Below, piece after piece: positions 34,451-45,545 of a stretch of DNA of 64,000 bases. Every line of letters starts with the position of its first letter. The first letter of the stretch is position 1. Under the pieces are notes generated by a model. That model made no database searches, had not been told where the DNA came from, and worked only from the letters and a program-made list of their open reading frames with translations. This stretch comes from Achatina immaculata. Its lineage: Eukaryota > Mollusca > Gastropoda > Stylommatophora > Achatinidae. The position numbers and the translations under genes are program-made. The stretch is from positions 32,006,697 through 32,070,696 of the forward strand of contig CM019701.1 in the NCBI GenBank assembly GCA_009760885.1. The letters run 5' to 3'.

Positions 34451-34866
34451 AATAATTACCAGGAAAGAAACTGCTAAAAAGGCCATCTCAAGCTCTCTCT
34501 CCCTCTCTCTCTTTCTCTCTCCCTTCCGTCGAAATATTGACTGCACGAACTTGACTTCAGATGTTTCCCCACATCCTAATCTGTTCTATTTAATTTTAGC
34601 TTCCGTTTGCCCGTTAGTGGTAGCGTATTCCGAAACTGAATGGGAGTAACGATTTCCTATATGAAATGACATAGTTCAGGCATGCCAATATTACCCGCAG
34701 GAAAACAGGCAACAAAAGTCCAGTCCACATCTGTGACATTTGGTAAACAATAGTTCTGCGTGTGTATGTGTGAGTTCTTTATTTTTATTTTTTGTTCGCG
34801 GTGGAAAGTGGCCTGCATTAAAATTCTTCTCTACCTCTCCGTCTTTCTCTTTTTAAATTTTTAATG

Positions 34867-34928
<62 letters not shown>

Positions 34929-34965
34929 GTCTATCTGTCTATCTGTCTGTCTGTCTGTCTGTCTA

Positions 34966-35004
<39 letters not shown>

Positions 35005-35060
35005 GTCTGTCTGTCCGTCCGTCTGTCTGTTTGTCTGTCTTCCGTCTGTCTCTCTGTAGA
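34867..35060. repeat. (CTAT)n/(CTGT)n compound microsatellite
   Basis: CTAT units (34867-34927) pass into alternating CTGT and CTAT blocks. The plus frame SIYLSIYL is repeat-derived. Confidence 0.96.
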
Positions 35061-35656
35061 TCTATATGTCTGTCTCTTTCTGTATATATTTATTTATCTG
35101 TGAATCTCTGTGGTTGTTTATCTTTCTCTATAGCTAAATGTTAATGTAAGCTGAAGTTAAAAGAGAAAGATGCTAGCATCTAGTGTGCGAAATAAATATA
35201 TGACTTCGGATAGGAAGAGGGACAGACTGAATACTTTCCTCAGTAGACTTAATAAGCAGACTTCCCACAAGTCCCAATTTCATTAGAAAACACCAGAATA
35301 TCCATGTTCAGGCCGCATCTGCTCAATGGGCCTCTACCAGGGACAGCACAAGATCTTGATTAGATTCAGCTGGTTAGTCTCAGCCGCGTGCCACACTGGG
35401 TTGTGAGCTGAGAGGATGGGACTGTGTGTTACATTTTCTGACAACTGAAGAGACGTTTAGCTATACTGTTCTCTATGCCAGAGTTTCGTGTCCAACACTT
35501 CGTTTATATGTTTGTACTGTGGGCCTTTGCTCTGTAAGAAAGTCACAGAAAACAGCGTTCATTTACTGAAGCTAAGGGACGTAACCCAAGATTTTGTTGC
35601 TTCAACTTGACGCCGTAATCAAGAGTCGGCGGAGGCTGGAGGATGGCGAGAAGGGA
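35061..35656. other. No recognisable feature
   Basis: Unique sequence with no coding or RNA signal. Confidence 0.5.
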
Positions 35657-35711
35657 CTGGTTGTGGTGGTGGTGGTGGTGGTGGTGGTGGTGGTGGTGGT
35701 GGTGGTGGTGG
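35657..35711. repeat. (GGT)n microsatellite, about 18 units
   Basis: Pure GGT/GTG triplets. A G tract follows at 35803-35814 and CA runs at 35977-36003. Nothing else is recognised in 35712-36060. Confidence 0.95.
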
Positions 35712-36061
35712 AGCAAGAACAGCTGATGCTCAGTTAATTACACTCTCCGTCAGCCCTGAACAAAAATGTGCACGTGAACTTTGTGTAAATTTTCTGGGTT
35801 TGTGGGGGGGGGGGGGAAGGGGGAAGAGAGAGAATGGAGAGAAAGTACGAGAAGGAAGAGGAGAGGGTTCATTTAGGGTTGTTATTTTAAATAAATGAAG
35901 AAAAATCCCTCACGTTCTTCTTTCTTGGGAGTTTATCTACTTTAACTCCCTCTCCCAGCCCAACCCTCAACCATCACCACACACACACACACATACACAC
36001 ACAGAAATGCACACACATACAGACATTTTCCCAAGTCAGAGGAACCTGATGTAGAATATAC

Positions 36062-37665
36062 TATCCGCCATTAAAAACCGCACCGCTTGATCGATCTATT
36101 GCGAACCTTGAAACCGATATACCAGCCCAACAACTAAATGTCAACCTAGATGAAATTACATTGCATGAAACTGAAACAGCAGTGAATTTAATGGCTAACA
36201 ACAAAGCTGCAGGTGAAGATGAAATAACACCCGAAATGTTAAAAGCTATCAATATTGACAACATGAGACAACTACAGAGAATGTTTAATAAGATTTGGAA
36301 AGAACAAAAGGTCTCTTCTAAATGGAAAAAAAGGAATCATTGTTAAAATATGAAAAAAAGGCAACCTTAGTGACTGTAACAACTGGAGAGGAGTAACCTT
36401 AATATCAGTTGTGTCAAAAGTATTTTCCAAGGTCATTTTGAATAGACTTAAAGATATAGTGGATACAGCAATGAGAGAAGAACAAGCAGATTTCGAAAAG
36501 GGAGAAGCTGTCTCGACCAGATCTTTACTCTCAGAATAATACTTGAAGAACATATTGAAAAGCATAAACCACCAATACTGACCTTCATAGACTTTAAAAA
36601 GGCATTTAATAGCATACACAGAGATTCATTATGGAGAATTTTAAGTCTATATGGAATACCATCTAAAACTGTCAACATCATTAAGGACTTCTACAGTGGA
36701 TATGTTTGTGCAGTCAAAACAGAAGAAGGGATGAGTGAATGGTTACAGATTGAAACAGGTGTGAAACAAGGATGTATAGTGTCTCCTTTACTTTTTTGGA
36801 ATTACAATAGACTTAATAATGAAAAAATTGTGCATGAGACCCAACTAGAAGATCTTGATTTTGCTAATGACATAACTCTTATCAGTAACAAAGTGAATTC
36901 AATGAAAGAAAAAACAGATAGCCTGTCTTCACTGGCTAGCAAAATAGGACCCGAAATTAACAAGGACAAAACAAAAATATTGAAACTTCCCATTAATTAA
37001 AATGGAAAAGATCACATAGAAGGGACAGATATTGAAGAAGTCAATCAATTTACATAACTTGAATAATACCTTGAATAATACTACATAGACCAGGATGGTG
37101 ACACCAGAAAGGAAGTTAGAATTGCAAAAGCAGCATCGATCTTCAAGAATCTTGAGAAAATATGGAATTCAAAAGTTATAACCACAAAAACCAAGTTAAG
37201 ATTATTCAATTCAAATGTAATATCCATCCTCATTTATGCATGTGAAAGCTGGAAAACAACTAAAGAAACAGACAAGAAATTAGACTCTTTTGAAAACAAA
37301 TGCCTAAGGAAAATACTCTGCATCAAGTGGAACGAATTCAAGAACAATACAGTTTTAAGACAGATAACTGAACAACAACCAGTCTCATGGGTGATTAGAA
37401 AAAGGAGATGGACACATGTTGGTCACGTGGTGAGAAGAAACAGTCAGAGAATCCCAAAACAAGCTATCAAGTGGAACACAACAGGTCGAAGAAAAAGAGG
37501 CAGACCACGTGAAACTCTGAAGAGGACATTGTTGAGAGAGGCCAAATTAATGGGCATAAAATCCTTTGATGAGGTTGAAAGACTCGCCGAAGACAGGAAA
37601 AATTGGCGAGCCCCATGCGACGTTTAACTGCACTGGAAGGATATAAGATATAAGAATAATGAATG
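36062..37665 (+). pseudogene. LINE-B reverse transcriptase copy, nearly collinear but dead
   Basis: Starts in the linker before RT, with NLMANNKAAGEDEITPEMLK, then NWRGVTLISVVSKVF, EEQADFEKGRSCLDQIFTLR, TFIDFKKAFNSI (catalytic Asp box), TGVKQGCIVSPLLF, LDFANDITLI and the C-terminal RRWTHVGHVVRR and GRPRETLKRTLLRE. The usual Y/FADD box reads FAND, so one catalytic aspartate is lost. There are several frameshifts and stops. It ends near CGACGTTTAACTG, followed by GATATAA repeats. Its endonuclease half is missing. Confidence 0.9.
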
Positions 37666-37861
37666 CATGTGTTCCCAGTTGATGTCAGTTTTCCCTGAGA
37701 TGTAATGATTACTTTAAATCTGGCAAATCGTCTCTTTCTTAATTTATGACCTTATTAAAAATCACGTGGCTTTGAAATTTATGAATACACGTTAAGCAAA
37801 TTTACTCACGTAAAAGGCTATCATCTGTTTCCATTGCAAGAAAGCTTGTTAATGTTAAATC

Positions 37862-38085
37862 ATGCCCCGATTGCCTATCAAGTGGAGCACAACAGGCCGA
37901 AGAAAAAGAGGTCGACCACGTGAAACTCTAAAGAGGACATTGTTAAGAGAGGCCAGTTCAATGGGCATAACATCCTTTGATGAGACTGAAAAACTCGCTG
38001 AGGACATGAAATCTTGGCGAACTACCACGCTGGCCCTATGTGACGTTTAGCGGCGCGCGAAGGATGTAAGATGTAAGATTGTCGT
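37862..38085 (+). mobile_element. LINE-B 3' terminal fragment
   Basis: About 220 bp. The frame encodes PIKWSTTGRRKRGRPRETLK and LLREASSMGITSFDETEKLA, ending in a TAG stop and GATGTAAGATGTAAGATTG, the family tail. It is much closer to the copy at 37.4 kb than to the one at 9.6 kb. It is 5'-truncated. Confidence 0.9.
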
Positions 38086-38104
38086 CATAGAAGCGATAGC
38101 AAGA

Positions 38105-38400
38105 AGTTGGTATGCTTAGCAGTGGAATGACGACCAGAGATATTGCCAGACCATTCGACTACAATAAGGCTGAGCCAGGGATTTCAGACATAGCTACCAC
38201 GAATGACCGTCCCAGGCCTGGTCGAGCTCGTGGAACAACACGAGCTCAAGATCACCAGATGCTACTGATGCATCTGCGCAACCGTTTCCAAACAGCAACT
38301 CAGACAATGGCACTCTGCGACAGCGTGAGACACCGATGCCAAGCCTGCACTGACGCCTTAGGGGGTCATACACGGTATTAATGATGGCTGCAACTTCATG
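38105..38400 (+). pseudogene. Tc1-type transposase N-terminal fragment
   Basis: The frame from 38112 encodes MLSSGMTTRDIARPFDYNKA, a helix-turn-helix of the Tc1 type. It then jumps to DRPRPGRARGTTRAQDHQM and LRNRFQTATQT, the second DNA-binding subdomain with its GRPR AT-hook-like motif. A piece between the two is missing and the DDE catalytic domain is absent. It would have bound element termini; it cannot transpose. Confidence 0.8.
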
Positions 38401-38585
38401 ACACTGAATATGAATTTTGTTTTAACATCAAGCGTAGACAACTGCTCACGAGCCTCTTCTGAGTTGTGACATGTTTAAGCACGATTCGTTTCACTAGATG
38501 GATGAACATGTGAAATCAGTGGATTTATGTATTTTAAATGTAGTAAATATATTTAATAAAATCTAAAATCTAATTAAATCTTATA

Positions 38586-38632
38586 TGTGTGTGTGTGCGT
38601 GTGCGTGTGTGTGTGTGCGTGTGAGTGTGCGT

Positions 38633-38694
<62 letters not shown>
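38586..38694. repeat. (GT)n microsatellite
   Basis: Interrupted GTGTGCGT passing into a pure GT tract of about 24 units at the right. Confidence 0.96.
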
Positions 38695-38698
<4 letters not shown>

Positions 38699-38699
38699 C

Positions 38700-38830
38700 G
38701 CTCAGAAAGTAATGCACCACATCGTTTTTTTAGCTAATAATGAAGATAGAAGCATGAAATTTTGCACACTTTAAATATGGCATGTGCCAGTTGTGTGAAC
38801 AGCTCTTGTTGTGGTGCATTACTTGTATAT
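38700..38830. mobile_element. Short inverted-repeat element, mariner-like MITE (candidate)
   Basis: AAGTAATGCACCACA at 38707-38721 recurs as its exact reverse complement at 38810-38824, giving 15-bp terminal inverted repeats about 120 bp apart. CAGAAAGTAATGCA-type ends are typical of mariner termini. The interior has no coding capacity, as expected of a non-autonomous copy. The GT tract and a TA-rich run flank it. Confidence 0.7.
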
Positions 38831-39145
38831 ATATATATAACCCGTGGTAAAGACTCTACAAGATTCTACAATATCAAACCGGTTACAATACTGTAGAAGC
38901 TCTGAAAGTTTACATGTAATGAAATAGTAACCAACAGTTACATAAAAGAACAAATTTTCAGCACATAGAAAACAACGAAGTTTCCAACCAATAAAATAAC
39001 AGAACACATTGGATGTCTGGTTAGCCTTGTAAAAACACAAAAGTTTAGACGCGAGAGAAAGAAAAATAGTCAGAAGTGAAACACGGACTCTGGTAGAACG
39101 CACAGTCTCGCCTGGTCACGAGAGGACACTATCTATTCTCTAGAA

Positions 39146-39351
39146 CAGTGGTTCTCTTTTTGGCCCTGGTCATCCGTTCCCGGCCTGAGAACCGTTATGG
39201 TTCGCTCATTAAGAACAAAGCAATAAATAGAACCCAGATGATGCTAAGATTTTATTTCGATTAGCCTAATCTGTGGACCCCTCATTTCCAGTTGACATGA
39301 CCTGTGAGCTCTCCAAAAGTCCTTCCCTGGACCACAGGTTAAGAACCGCTA
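39146..39351. mobile_element. Non-autonomous hAT-like element (candidate)
   Basis: The left end CAGTGGTTCTC and the right end AAGAACCGCTA form imperfect inverted repeats, continuing inward (CCCTGG... and CCACAGG). The flanks CTCTAGAA (39138-39145) and CTCCAGAG (39352-39359) match at six of eight positions, fitting an aged 8-bp hAT target duplication. No transposase is encoded. Confidence 0.6.
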
Positions 39352-39359
39352 CTCCAGAG

Positions 39360-39882
39360 AAACGAGATGTCCAAGTGTGCACTCTGATGATCGACGGCCG
39401 CTCGTCTTATCTACAGAAAAAGAAATGTGGTTACTTCCTGCTTCGCTCCCTTCATATTAGAATATACAGACCAGGTTTTCCCCAGAAAATATGTTCAGGT
39501 TGTACAGTGGCTTCTGCCTCCAGGGTTTCTCACATTTTTAAGTTTCTTATTTTTGTTTAATCCGAAAATCTGATCGTAAAATGAAGTTGTCTCTCACTGC
39601 TTTATATTTTGGTAATCATTAGGATGTTCCCCAGAGACATACATCCTCAGTCTTCATGCTCATTTCGGTACATTTAAGTTTTCAGTTTCATTTTATTTTT
39701 CCATAATTTTATATTTCCCATTGCACGTTACATACGATGTACATTTTCAAGTTCAAACTATTTTTCAAGCGATTTGTAATCATTGCTCATAATTTCGAGT
39801 TATTTTTCATACATTTATAAGACCAATTTCAAAATGTAGTTTGGCTGTCCATGCTTCTCGTAATTTAACATAATGAATCACA
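39360..39882. other. No recognisable feature
   Basis: AT-rich unique sequence between a hAT-like element and LINE-A2. Confidence 0.5.
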
Positions 39883-40540
39883 CAGTCATCATCTTCATCA
39901 TCATCGTCATGTGCCGTGCCGGTAGGCGCTGACGTCTATGCTTCTCCAAAGCTTTCGGTCCTTGATCTTCTCCATAAGCTCAAAAAGTGACTTTTTATTG
40001 TGCTGTGCCCTTAGACTGTACATGACTTTTTTTTTCCTCTTGGCATCCCTCTGCTTCTCTTTCCATTTCTCTGTGGTTGTGAAGTTTTCAAGCCTTCCCC
40101 TTCTCATTATTCGACCAATGAATGATGATTGTCTTTTGCTTATTGATTTAATTTTGATCCTTTCTACATTTGCTTTTGTTAGACATTTCCTGTTTGTCAT
40201 CTTAGCTGTCCTTTGTATTCTTAACTTTTTTTTTCCTCAGAAACCACATCTCTGTTATCTCTAGTGATTTGTACATCGATCTGTTGATTGTCTATGGCTT
40301 ACTTCCATAGAGTAGGATAAGCTCAGTGTACCATCTAAGAACTCTGCTTCTGATGCTCGCTGGCAGAGGTGCAATGCAGAAGATATTTCTCATTCTTGAA
40401 AGCTGTTATATTCTGTTCTTGATTTCAGAGACGCATTTCCCCTGTGATGTTACTCGACTACCCAGATATTCAAATGTACGTGTTGTCTCCGGGTTGTTTC
40501 TTGTACTTTTAGCATTGCATTTAGGTGAGTTCTTCTGTGA

Positions 40541-41521
40541 TACAGGGTCCGGCATAAAGCATACCTGGATTTTACTGACGTAGTACGCAGAAACTGAACA
40601 GGTGTGAAAAAACCATGACGTCAGAGATGAAGCAGACAAATGGTCATTTTTAACAATGGCTTCTTGGCAAACACAACATCGTGCATTCTCCGCTGAAACT
40701 TATTTTTAAAATGGAGAATCGTCTATTACTATACAACGAAGGTTTCCTCACCATATTGAGTTGCATCCCCGTGATATTGTTCCCGATCGGAGGATAAAAC
40801 AATTTTGAGGTGGGTCAAAAATTTTAAGGAAACCGCTAATTGTCTTAATAACAAGTCTACTGGTCGTCAAAGAACTCAACAGACACCTGAATGAATTCAA
40901 TAAGTCCGCAACGCATTGCTGAGTAGCACTTGGCGATCAGCTGTTAGGAACGCTTTAGCACCTGGCATCCTCTTACTGTTAACAGTGATCTTTATATCCA
41001 GATGCTAACTGAATACTTCTTTCCAGACTTGGCCAATAGAAATAAGACACTAATATGGTTTCAACCAGATAGAGCAACTGCCCACACAGCCTGTCAGTCC
41101 ATGGCCATGCTGCGACAAACATTTCCCAATCGTCTTATTTCCAGACTGGCCGGCAAGGTCACCAGATTTATCGGCCGCAGACTTCTTTTTGTGGGGGTAT
41201 CTCAAGAACACGGTTTATGCTAGTCGACCACAGTCAATTGCAGACCTAAAAGATCGAATCCGACACTGCATTAAAAATATCCCTTTGAACTTGTTAAATT
41301 GTGTTATGCAGGAATTTTCCAGACGTTTGGTTGAATGTATGAAATGTAATGGCGGTCATCTAACCGCCGTAATTTTCAAAAGCTAAATATGATTGTCAGT
41401 AATAATAAAAATACTCACTTTTCTGAGTTTCATTTCACTTTTTTTTTACCAAAAACATGTATAGAGCTTATTTATTTTCTGTTTTTAAAATCCAGCCATG
41501 CTTTATGCTGGACCCTCTGTA
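40541..41521 (+). mobile_element. Mariner/Tc-type DNA transposon remnant with inverted ends and TA duplication
   Basis: The terminal inverted repeats are TACAGGGTCCGGCATAAAGC at the left and the reverse complement of GCTTTATGCTGGACCCTCTG at the right, extending inward about 34 bp with few mismatches. TA at 40541-40542 and 41520-41521 is the target duplication. The element lies exactly inside the minus-strand LINE-A2, between the codons for its KKSETVIIS-like block and SRKKNPPK-like block. Length about 980 bp, shorter than an intact mariner. Confidence 0.93.
40656..41386 (+). pseudogene. Mariner-like transposase, internally deleted
   Basis: The N-terminus begins MASWQTQHRAFSAETYF and has the usual DNA-binding block (RRF, IQPRDIVPDRR-like). 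A large piece is missing near 40975, including the first catalytic Asp region. The C-terminus has PDRATAHTA (second Asp), then after a frameshift RSPDLSAADFFLWGYLK (third Asp) and a terminal HLTAVIFKS. Stops and shifts abolish activity. An intact protein would cut and join the element ends as a DDE/D recombinase. Confidence 0.9.
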
Positions 41522-41660
41522 TATCCAGTATTTCTGTTTTTTTTGTTGTTGTTACGGGTGAGTCCTTCCTTGTCACTTTCTTTCACTGCTACTGTATGTT
41601 TAATCATTTCTGTGGTCTTATTTTCACTTCTGGCTTTTAGTTCTGTGTCATCTGCATATC

Positions 41661-41810
41661 GTTGATAATCTGCAAATGGATGGATCAGCAGCAGGGCATC
41701 TTGCTTACAACTGAGAGGCCTACAGGAGAGCTGGTAGAGAGGCAATGTTCCGCAAAGGATACGGAAATGACTGACTGACTGACTGACTGACTGACTGACT
41801 GACTGACTGA
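41661..41810 (+). mobile_element. LINE-C 3' end nested in LINE-A2, with 13-bp TSD
   Basis: 150 bp encoding DNLQMDGSAAGHLAYN, then REAMFRKGYGND in broken frame, and a (TGAC)n tail (41767-41810). Target duplications TCATCTGCATATC (41648-41660) and TCATCTGAATATC (41811-41823) differ at one base. The insertion lies in the RT YADD/YSDD codons of LINE-A2. Confidence 0.95.
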
Positions 41811-41910
41811 TCATCTGAATATCTTAGACTGTTCACATTGTAGCTCCTGGCTTCAATTCCTGGTTTGTTTGGTTTTTTTAAAAAACTTCTCTCATTATAT
41901 TTCCTCTGTT

Positions 41911-42420
41911 TCACAACTCAAAGCAAATCTGTGAGTCATAAAACAAGCCCACAAAACTCCGGAACAAAAACCAATCAGAATATAAGTTCTTAACTGAATG
42001 TCCTTTAGGGGAGGGGGTGGGGGTAGGTTGGAAAAAGGGGGGGGGGGAAAACAAATGATTTAGTGGACTCGATCTCTGAACAAAATCTGAAAAGTGCATA
42101 TTCGAGGGTAGAACAGAAAGATTAAAAAAAAACAAATGAAAAAAAAGGTGTCTTCGCTGATAGAATAGAAAGCTGAAAAACACCTGAAAAAAGGTGTCTT
42201 CATTGACAGAATAGAAAGCTGAACAAAACATCTTTAAAAATGGTGTTTTAGATACTTTTCATTCGGCCGTTCTGTTCCTTGTTGTGTGTAAAGTAAAACC
42301 ATGATGCCAGGATATTTTTGGAAGAACTGATTAGCGCTACTGATGACGATTTTGATAAAACGGTGAAAGAGGTACTGAAATATTTTGACAACTCATAAGG
42401 GGTTTGGGAATATATTAGGA
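41911..42420. other. No recognisable feature; G tracts
   Basis: G-rich tracts at about 42010-42049 and near-duplicate words (AAAAGGTGTCTTC with AATAGAAAGCTGAA) at about 42145 and 42191. Confidence 0.5.
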
Positions 42421-42422
42421 AA

Positions 42423-42632
42423 TCCATATATACTAGAAAATACACAGGAGATATAGCTATATACTGGGCTATACGCATGAGATGTAGCTATATACAGGGC
42501 AATATACAGGAGGTGTAGCTATATCTTGGGAAATTTACAGAAGATGCAGCTATATTATGAGCAATACATAGGAGACGTAGATATATACTGGGCAATACAC
42601 AGGAGATGTAGCTATATAGTGGGCAATACACT
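42423..42632. repeat. Minisatellite, about 38 bp unit, about 5.5 copies
   Basis: Units ACTGGGCAATACACAGGAGA plus TGTAGCTATAT with several substitutions. Confidence 0.88.
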
Positions 42633-43904
42633 TATCCCGTACATACTTGTATTTTCTTGTTATTAAAAAAAAAAGATTACTATCCCCTGATTTAACCTAA
42701 AAGTTGCTACGTATATTTCAAGTTTTGCATTACTAATGCAAGTCCAAAAAATATTCTTAAACATATTATTCAGTTTCACATTCGTTGTTTCGAGAGAACA
42801 AAAAGTGTTCTTAGTAAAACAGAACTGTTCTTTTCTTACACGCCTCAGTTAATAATATAAACAAACTTGATTGATCTGTTCTTTGTACCACTGAAATGGT
42901 GTGTTGGTGTTTTTAGCATTCCATAAAAATGATACAAATGATGTTTCAACTTTTTGCTTTTAGTTTTTACGTACTATTCTTTATGCTGGTGGCTGTTGAG
43001 TGCCTTGAGCGTTCTGGGGAACTTCCATGACATCATGAAGTTATTACACTTGCCTCACTTCGTTGCACTGATATGCTCTGTGCAACGCTAATCTACCCAG
43101 GATCACTAAACAGAGTTCATACACGACTTGTGAACTATTTAAATACGTTAACTGACCATTCCAACTCCACAAAACGTAAGTCAATAATCACCTAACTCCG
43201 GGCGTTACAACAGAACAGATTTATTGAGTGGTTGTTGTCAAATGGACGTGCCGTGAAAAGACGGGTGGAAGTCACAAATATATGTGGTCCAGGCGACCTC
43301 TCACATGGCAAAATGTTGAAGGACATTTTTGCTTGTTACAACAGATAATACCAAATGCTCTCTCAAAAACTGAATTCAGAAGAAACTGTCCTAAAAAGGA
43401 CACATTTAACCCATACTAAGCATTCCTACAAAGGACAGACTACAATCTACATTCTACTATTTCGACAGCCCAACTAAAATACTGACTCTGAAGAAAAACT
43501 TGCATGCTTAAATTCTGGAACCTACTTTCTTCCTTTCCTGCCCGTCGCAACCGTTAATCCTCTCGTCTGCCTACTTTCTGTGCGTCTCTTCCAAATTCGT
43601 TCACTATGAATACAGAAACGTGCGAGCTTTACAACAGATTTTCCCACTGCGCACGCCTATAAGTATCCAGAAGTAACTCTCTACATGGGAGACTACTATT
43701 TTATTTCTATTGAACCCAATTGCATATCCTATTCTATTACATTAGCTGTATTTCTTTCCATCAGTATTCCTTATACTCAATTCTTCAGTCGGTGATTTCG
43801 TTGTTTTCAAGTTCCTCAACTGTGTCTTTTATCTCAAGTGTGCCCTGAGGCAGTGACATCTAGCGCTTTCGTTGGAAGGAATAGGCGTGAATGTACTAGG
43901 CTCA
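42633..43904. other. No recognisable feature
   Basis: Unique AT-rich sequence. A short plus frame (43228-43419) has no domain. Confidence 0.5.
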
Positions 43905-45545
43905 TTCATTCATGTGACTTGCGCAAGATCGTATTGCCCTGAATGCAATACGGTCTTGCGCAAGTTGACCAATGTCTTGCAGTGACACATTCAGACTTTC
44001 CATGATGTCCTGGGTCTACCTGCGACGATGTCTTCCTTTTTCTCTTTTGCCTTCTGCTATCATCCTCTCCAAGCTATTGTGTCTCTTGACATGGTTGAAG
44101 TATCTCAGCTTGCTAATTTTTATGATATTAATGAGCCAGTTTTCTGTGGCACTTAATCCCAGTAGCATCTCTTTATTTGATTTTCGTTCTGTCCGTGATA
44201 TTCTAAGCGCCCTTCAGTAACATTTTGTTTCAAATGCTGTTATTCCCTTTTCTAGTGATTTGTTAAGTGCCCATGTTTTGTATCCGCATGCTGCCTCCTG
44301 GAATATGTAAACATAATTTTGTTTTCTTGTTGGTACCTTGCCACATACTCTTCATTTGTGCTAGTTTCTGTGATGTAATTATTAATCTTTTGATTTCCAC
44401 TGCACAGTCGCTATTGGTGGTGATGATTGAACTTAGATACGAGTATTCAGATTTCATTACTTTTTTTCAAGCTCTTGATGACCCAGTGTAATCTTAGGGT
44501 TGTTTCTCATTTTCTTTATTATCATGGCTTTGGTTTTGTTTGTGTTTAAAAATAGATTCTGAGCTTTGCTGTGTCTTTTGGTTGAGAGAATAAACAGTTG
44601 CCGTCCTTCTGAGCTGTTTGATAGAAGGACAGTATCATCGGCGTATCTAATTTCTGTAATATGGTTTCCCCCCGATGTTGAAAGAGTCAAAGTCAGCTGT
44701 TTCCTGTTCCTCTCTTACATTCCTCATGATGTTTTCGGAGCATATGTTAAAAAGGTACGGAGAAAGGATACATCCCTGTCTTACTCCCTTTTGTACGTCA
44801 AACCAACTCTCGTTGTTTCACCATCTACCCCCACTGCAGATTACTGATCTTGGTACAGTTTGGCGATGAAGTGTACCAGATGACAGGGAAAACTCATATT
44901 GCTCGTAACAGACCATAACTGTTGGTGTTGTACACAGTCAAACGCTTTTAAGTAGTCTACAGAACAAGTGTTTAGATCCACATTAAACTCTGTACACTTT
45001 TCTATGATGTTCCTTGTATATGGTCTCTGGGGCCTCTGCCAGAACTGAACCCCCCCCCCCACCCCCTCCTCTCCTCCATACTTCAAGTATTTCTCTGTCA
45101 TTTTTCCCTCCATCCTTTTCAACATGATTCACAGCAACATCTTGCTTGCATGACTTATAAGCCTGATAGTTCTATTGTTTGTATACATTTTTAGATCGCC
45201 CTTCTTCGGCAGAGCTATGTAAATTGAGCGTTTCCAGTCCTTGGGCCAACTTCCACTTTTCCAGATCTTACAGCACTGAGCATGATAAATGTGAGTGCTA
45301 CTTTCTCCTGCTGCTTGTATCATTTCAGCTGCTACCTCATCTCAGCCAGAGACTTTTCCTTTTTTTAAGATTCCTAATGTTGTCTCTGACTTCCTCCAAA
45401 GAGGGTTCTGGTTCTTCATTTATCCTCACCTCACTGTCATTATTTTCTGACTATTTACCTCTTGGTACATCTCTTTGCGGTACTCTTCCCTTCTGCTCAA
45501 GATGCATTTGTTCTTGGTTAAACGTGCTAGAAGGTAATGTACATA
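43905..45545 (-). pseudogene. LINE-D (RTE-like) reverse transcriptase copy, decayed
   Basis: Read on minus from about 45545: a linker with EEPEPSLEEVRDNIRNLKKG, SGSWPKDWKRSIYIALPKKG, RLISHASKMLL, SVDYLKAFDCVQH (catalytic Asp), [14 protein letters not shown] (intact YADD), SEYSYLSSIITT, and a C-terminus LAQDRIAFRAIRSCASHMNE. It stops inside ATGAATGAATGA. There are many frame breaks and a CCCC-rich insertion near 45050. This is the common EN/RT type of invertebrate genomes. The EN domain is missing. Confidence 0.9.
43917..43965 (-). other. Near-perfect hairpin in the last codons of LINE-D
   Basis: Arms 43917-43937 and 43945-43965 (21 nt each) are reverse complements except for one position that would be a G-U pair in RNA; the loop is CCTGAAT. 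Each arm also contains the palindrome CTTGCGCAAG. The hairpin lies in the codons for LAQDRIAFRAIRSCAS, immediately before the tail. Confidence 0.9.

Larger units (their letters stand above)
39884..41905 (-). pseudogene. LINE-A2 RT copy (minus), host to two nested insertions
   Basis: Read on minus, the element runs from about 41905 (IEARSYNVNSLRYSDD, RT box YSDD), through KARSENKTTEMIKHTVAVKE, then after the mariner gap NSPKCNAKS, RTFEYLGSRVTSQGK, KSISKRQSSFIGRIMRRGRL and the end KLWRSIDVSAYRHGT with a TGA stop that opens a GAT-triplet tail (39884-39910). It is 5'-truncated and broken by stops. It belongs with the copy at 26.4-27.5 kb. Confidence 0.9.

Noticed and set aside
34308..34649. 113-residue cysteine-rich frame
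   Set aside because: Mostly GT-microsatellite translation.
43917..43965. Rho-independent terminator or microRNA precursor
   Set aside because: It lies in the coding end of a LINE in a eukaryotic genome. The stem is too short for a typical pre-miRNA and there is no T run.
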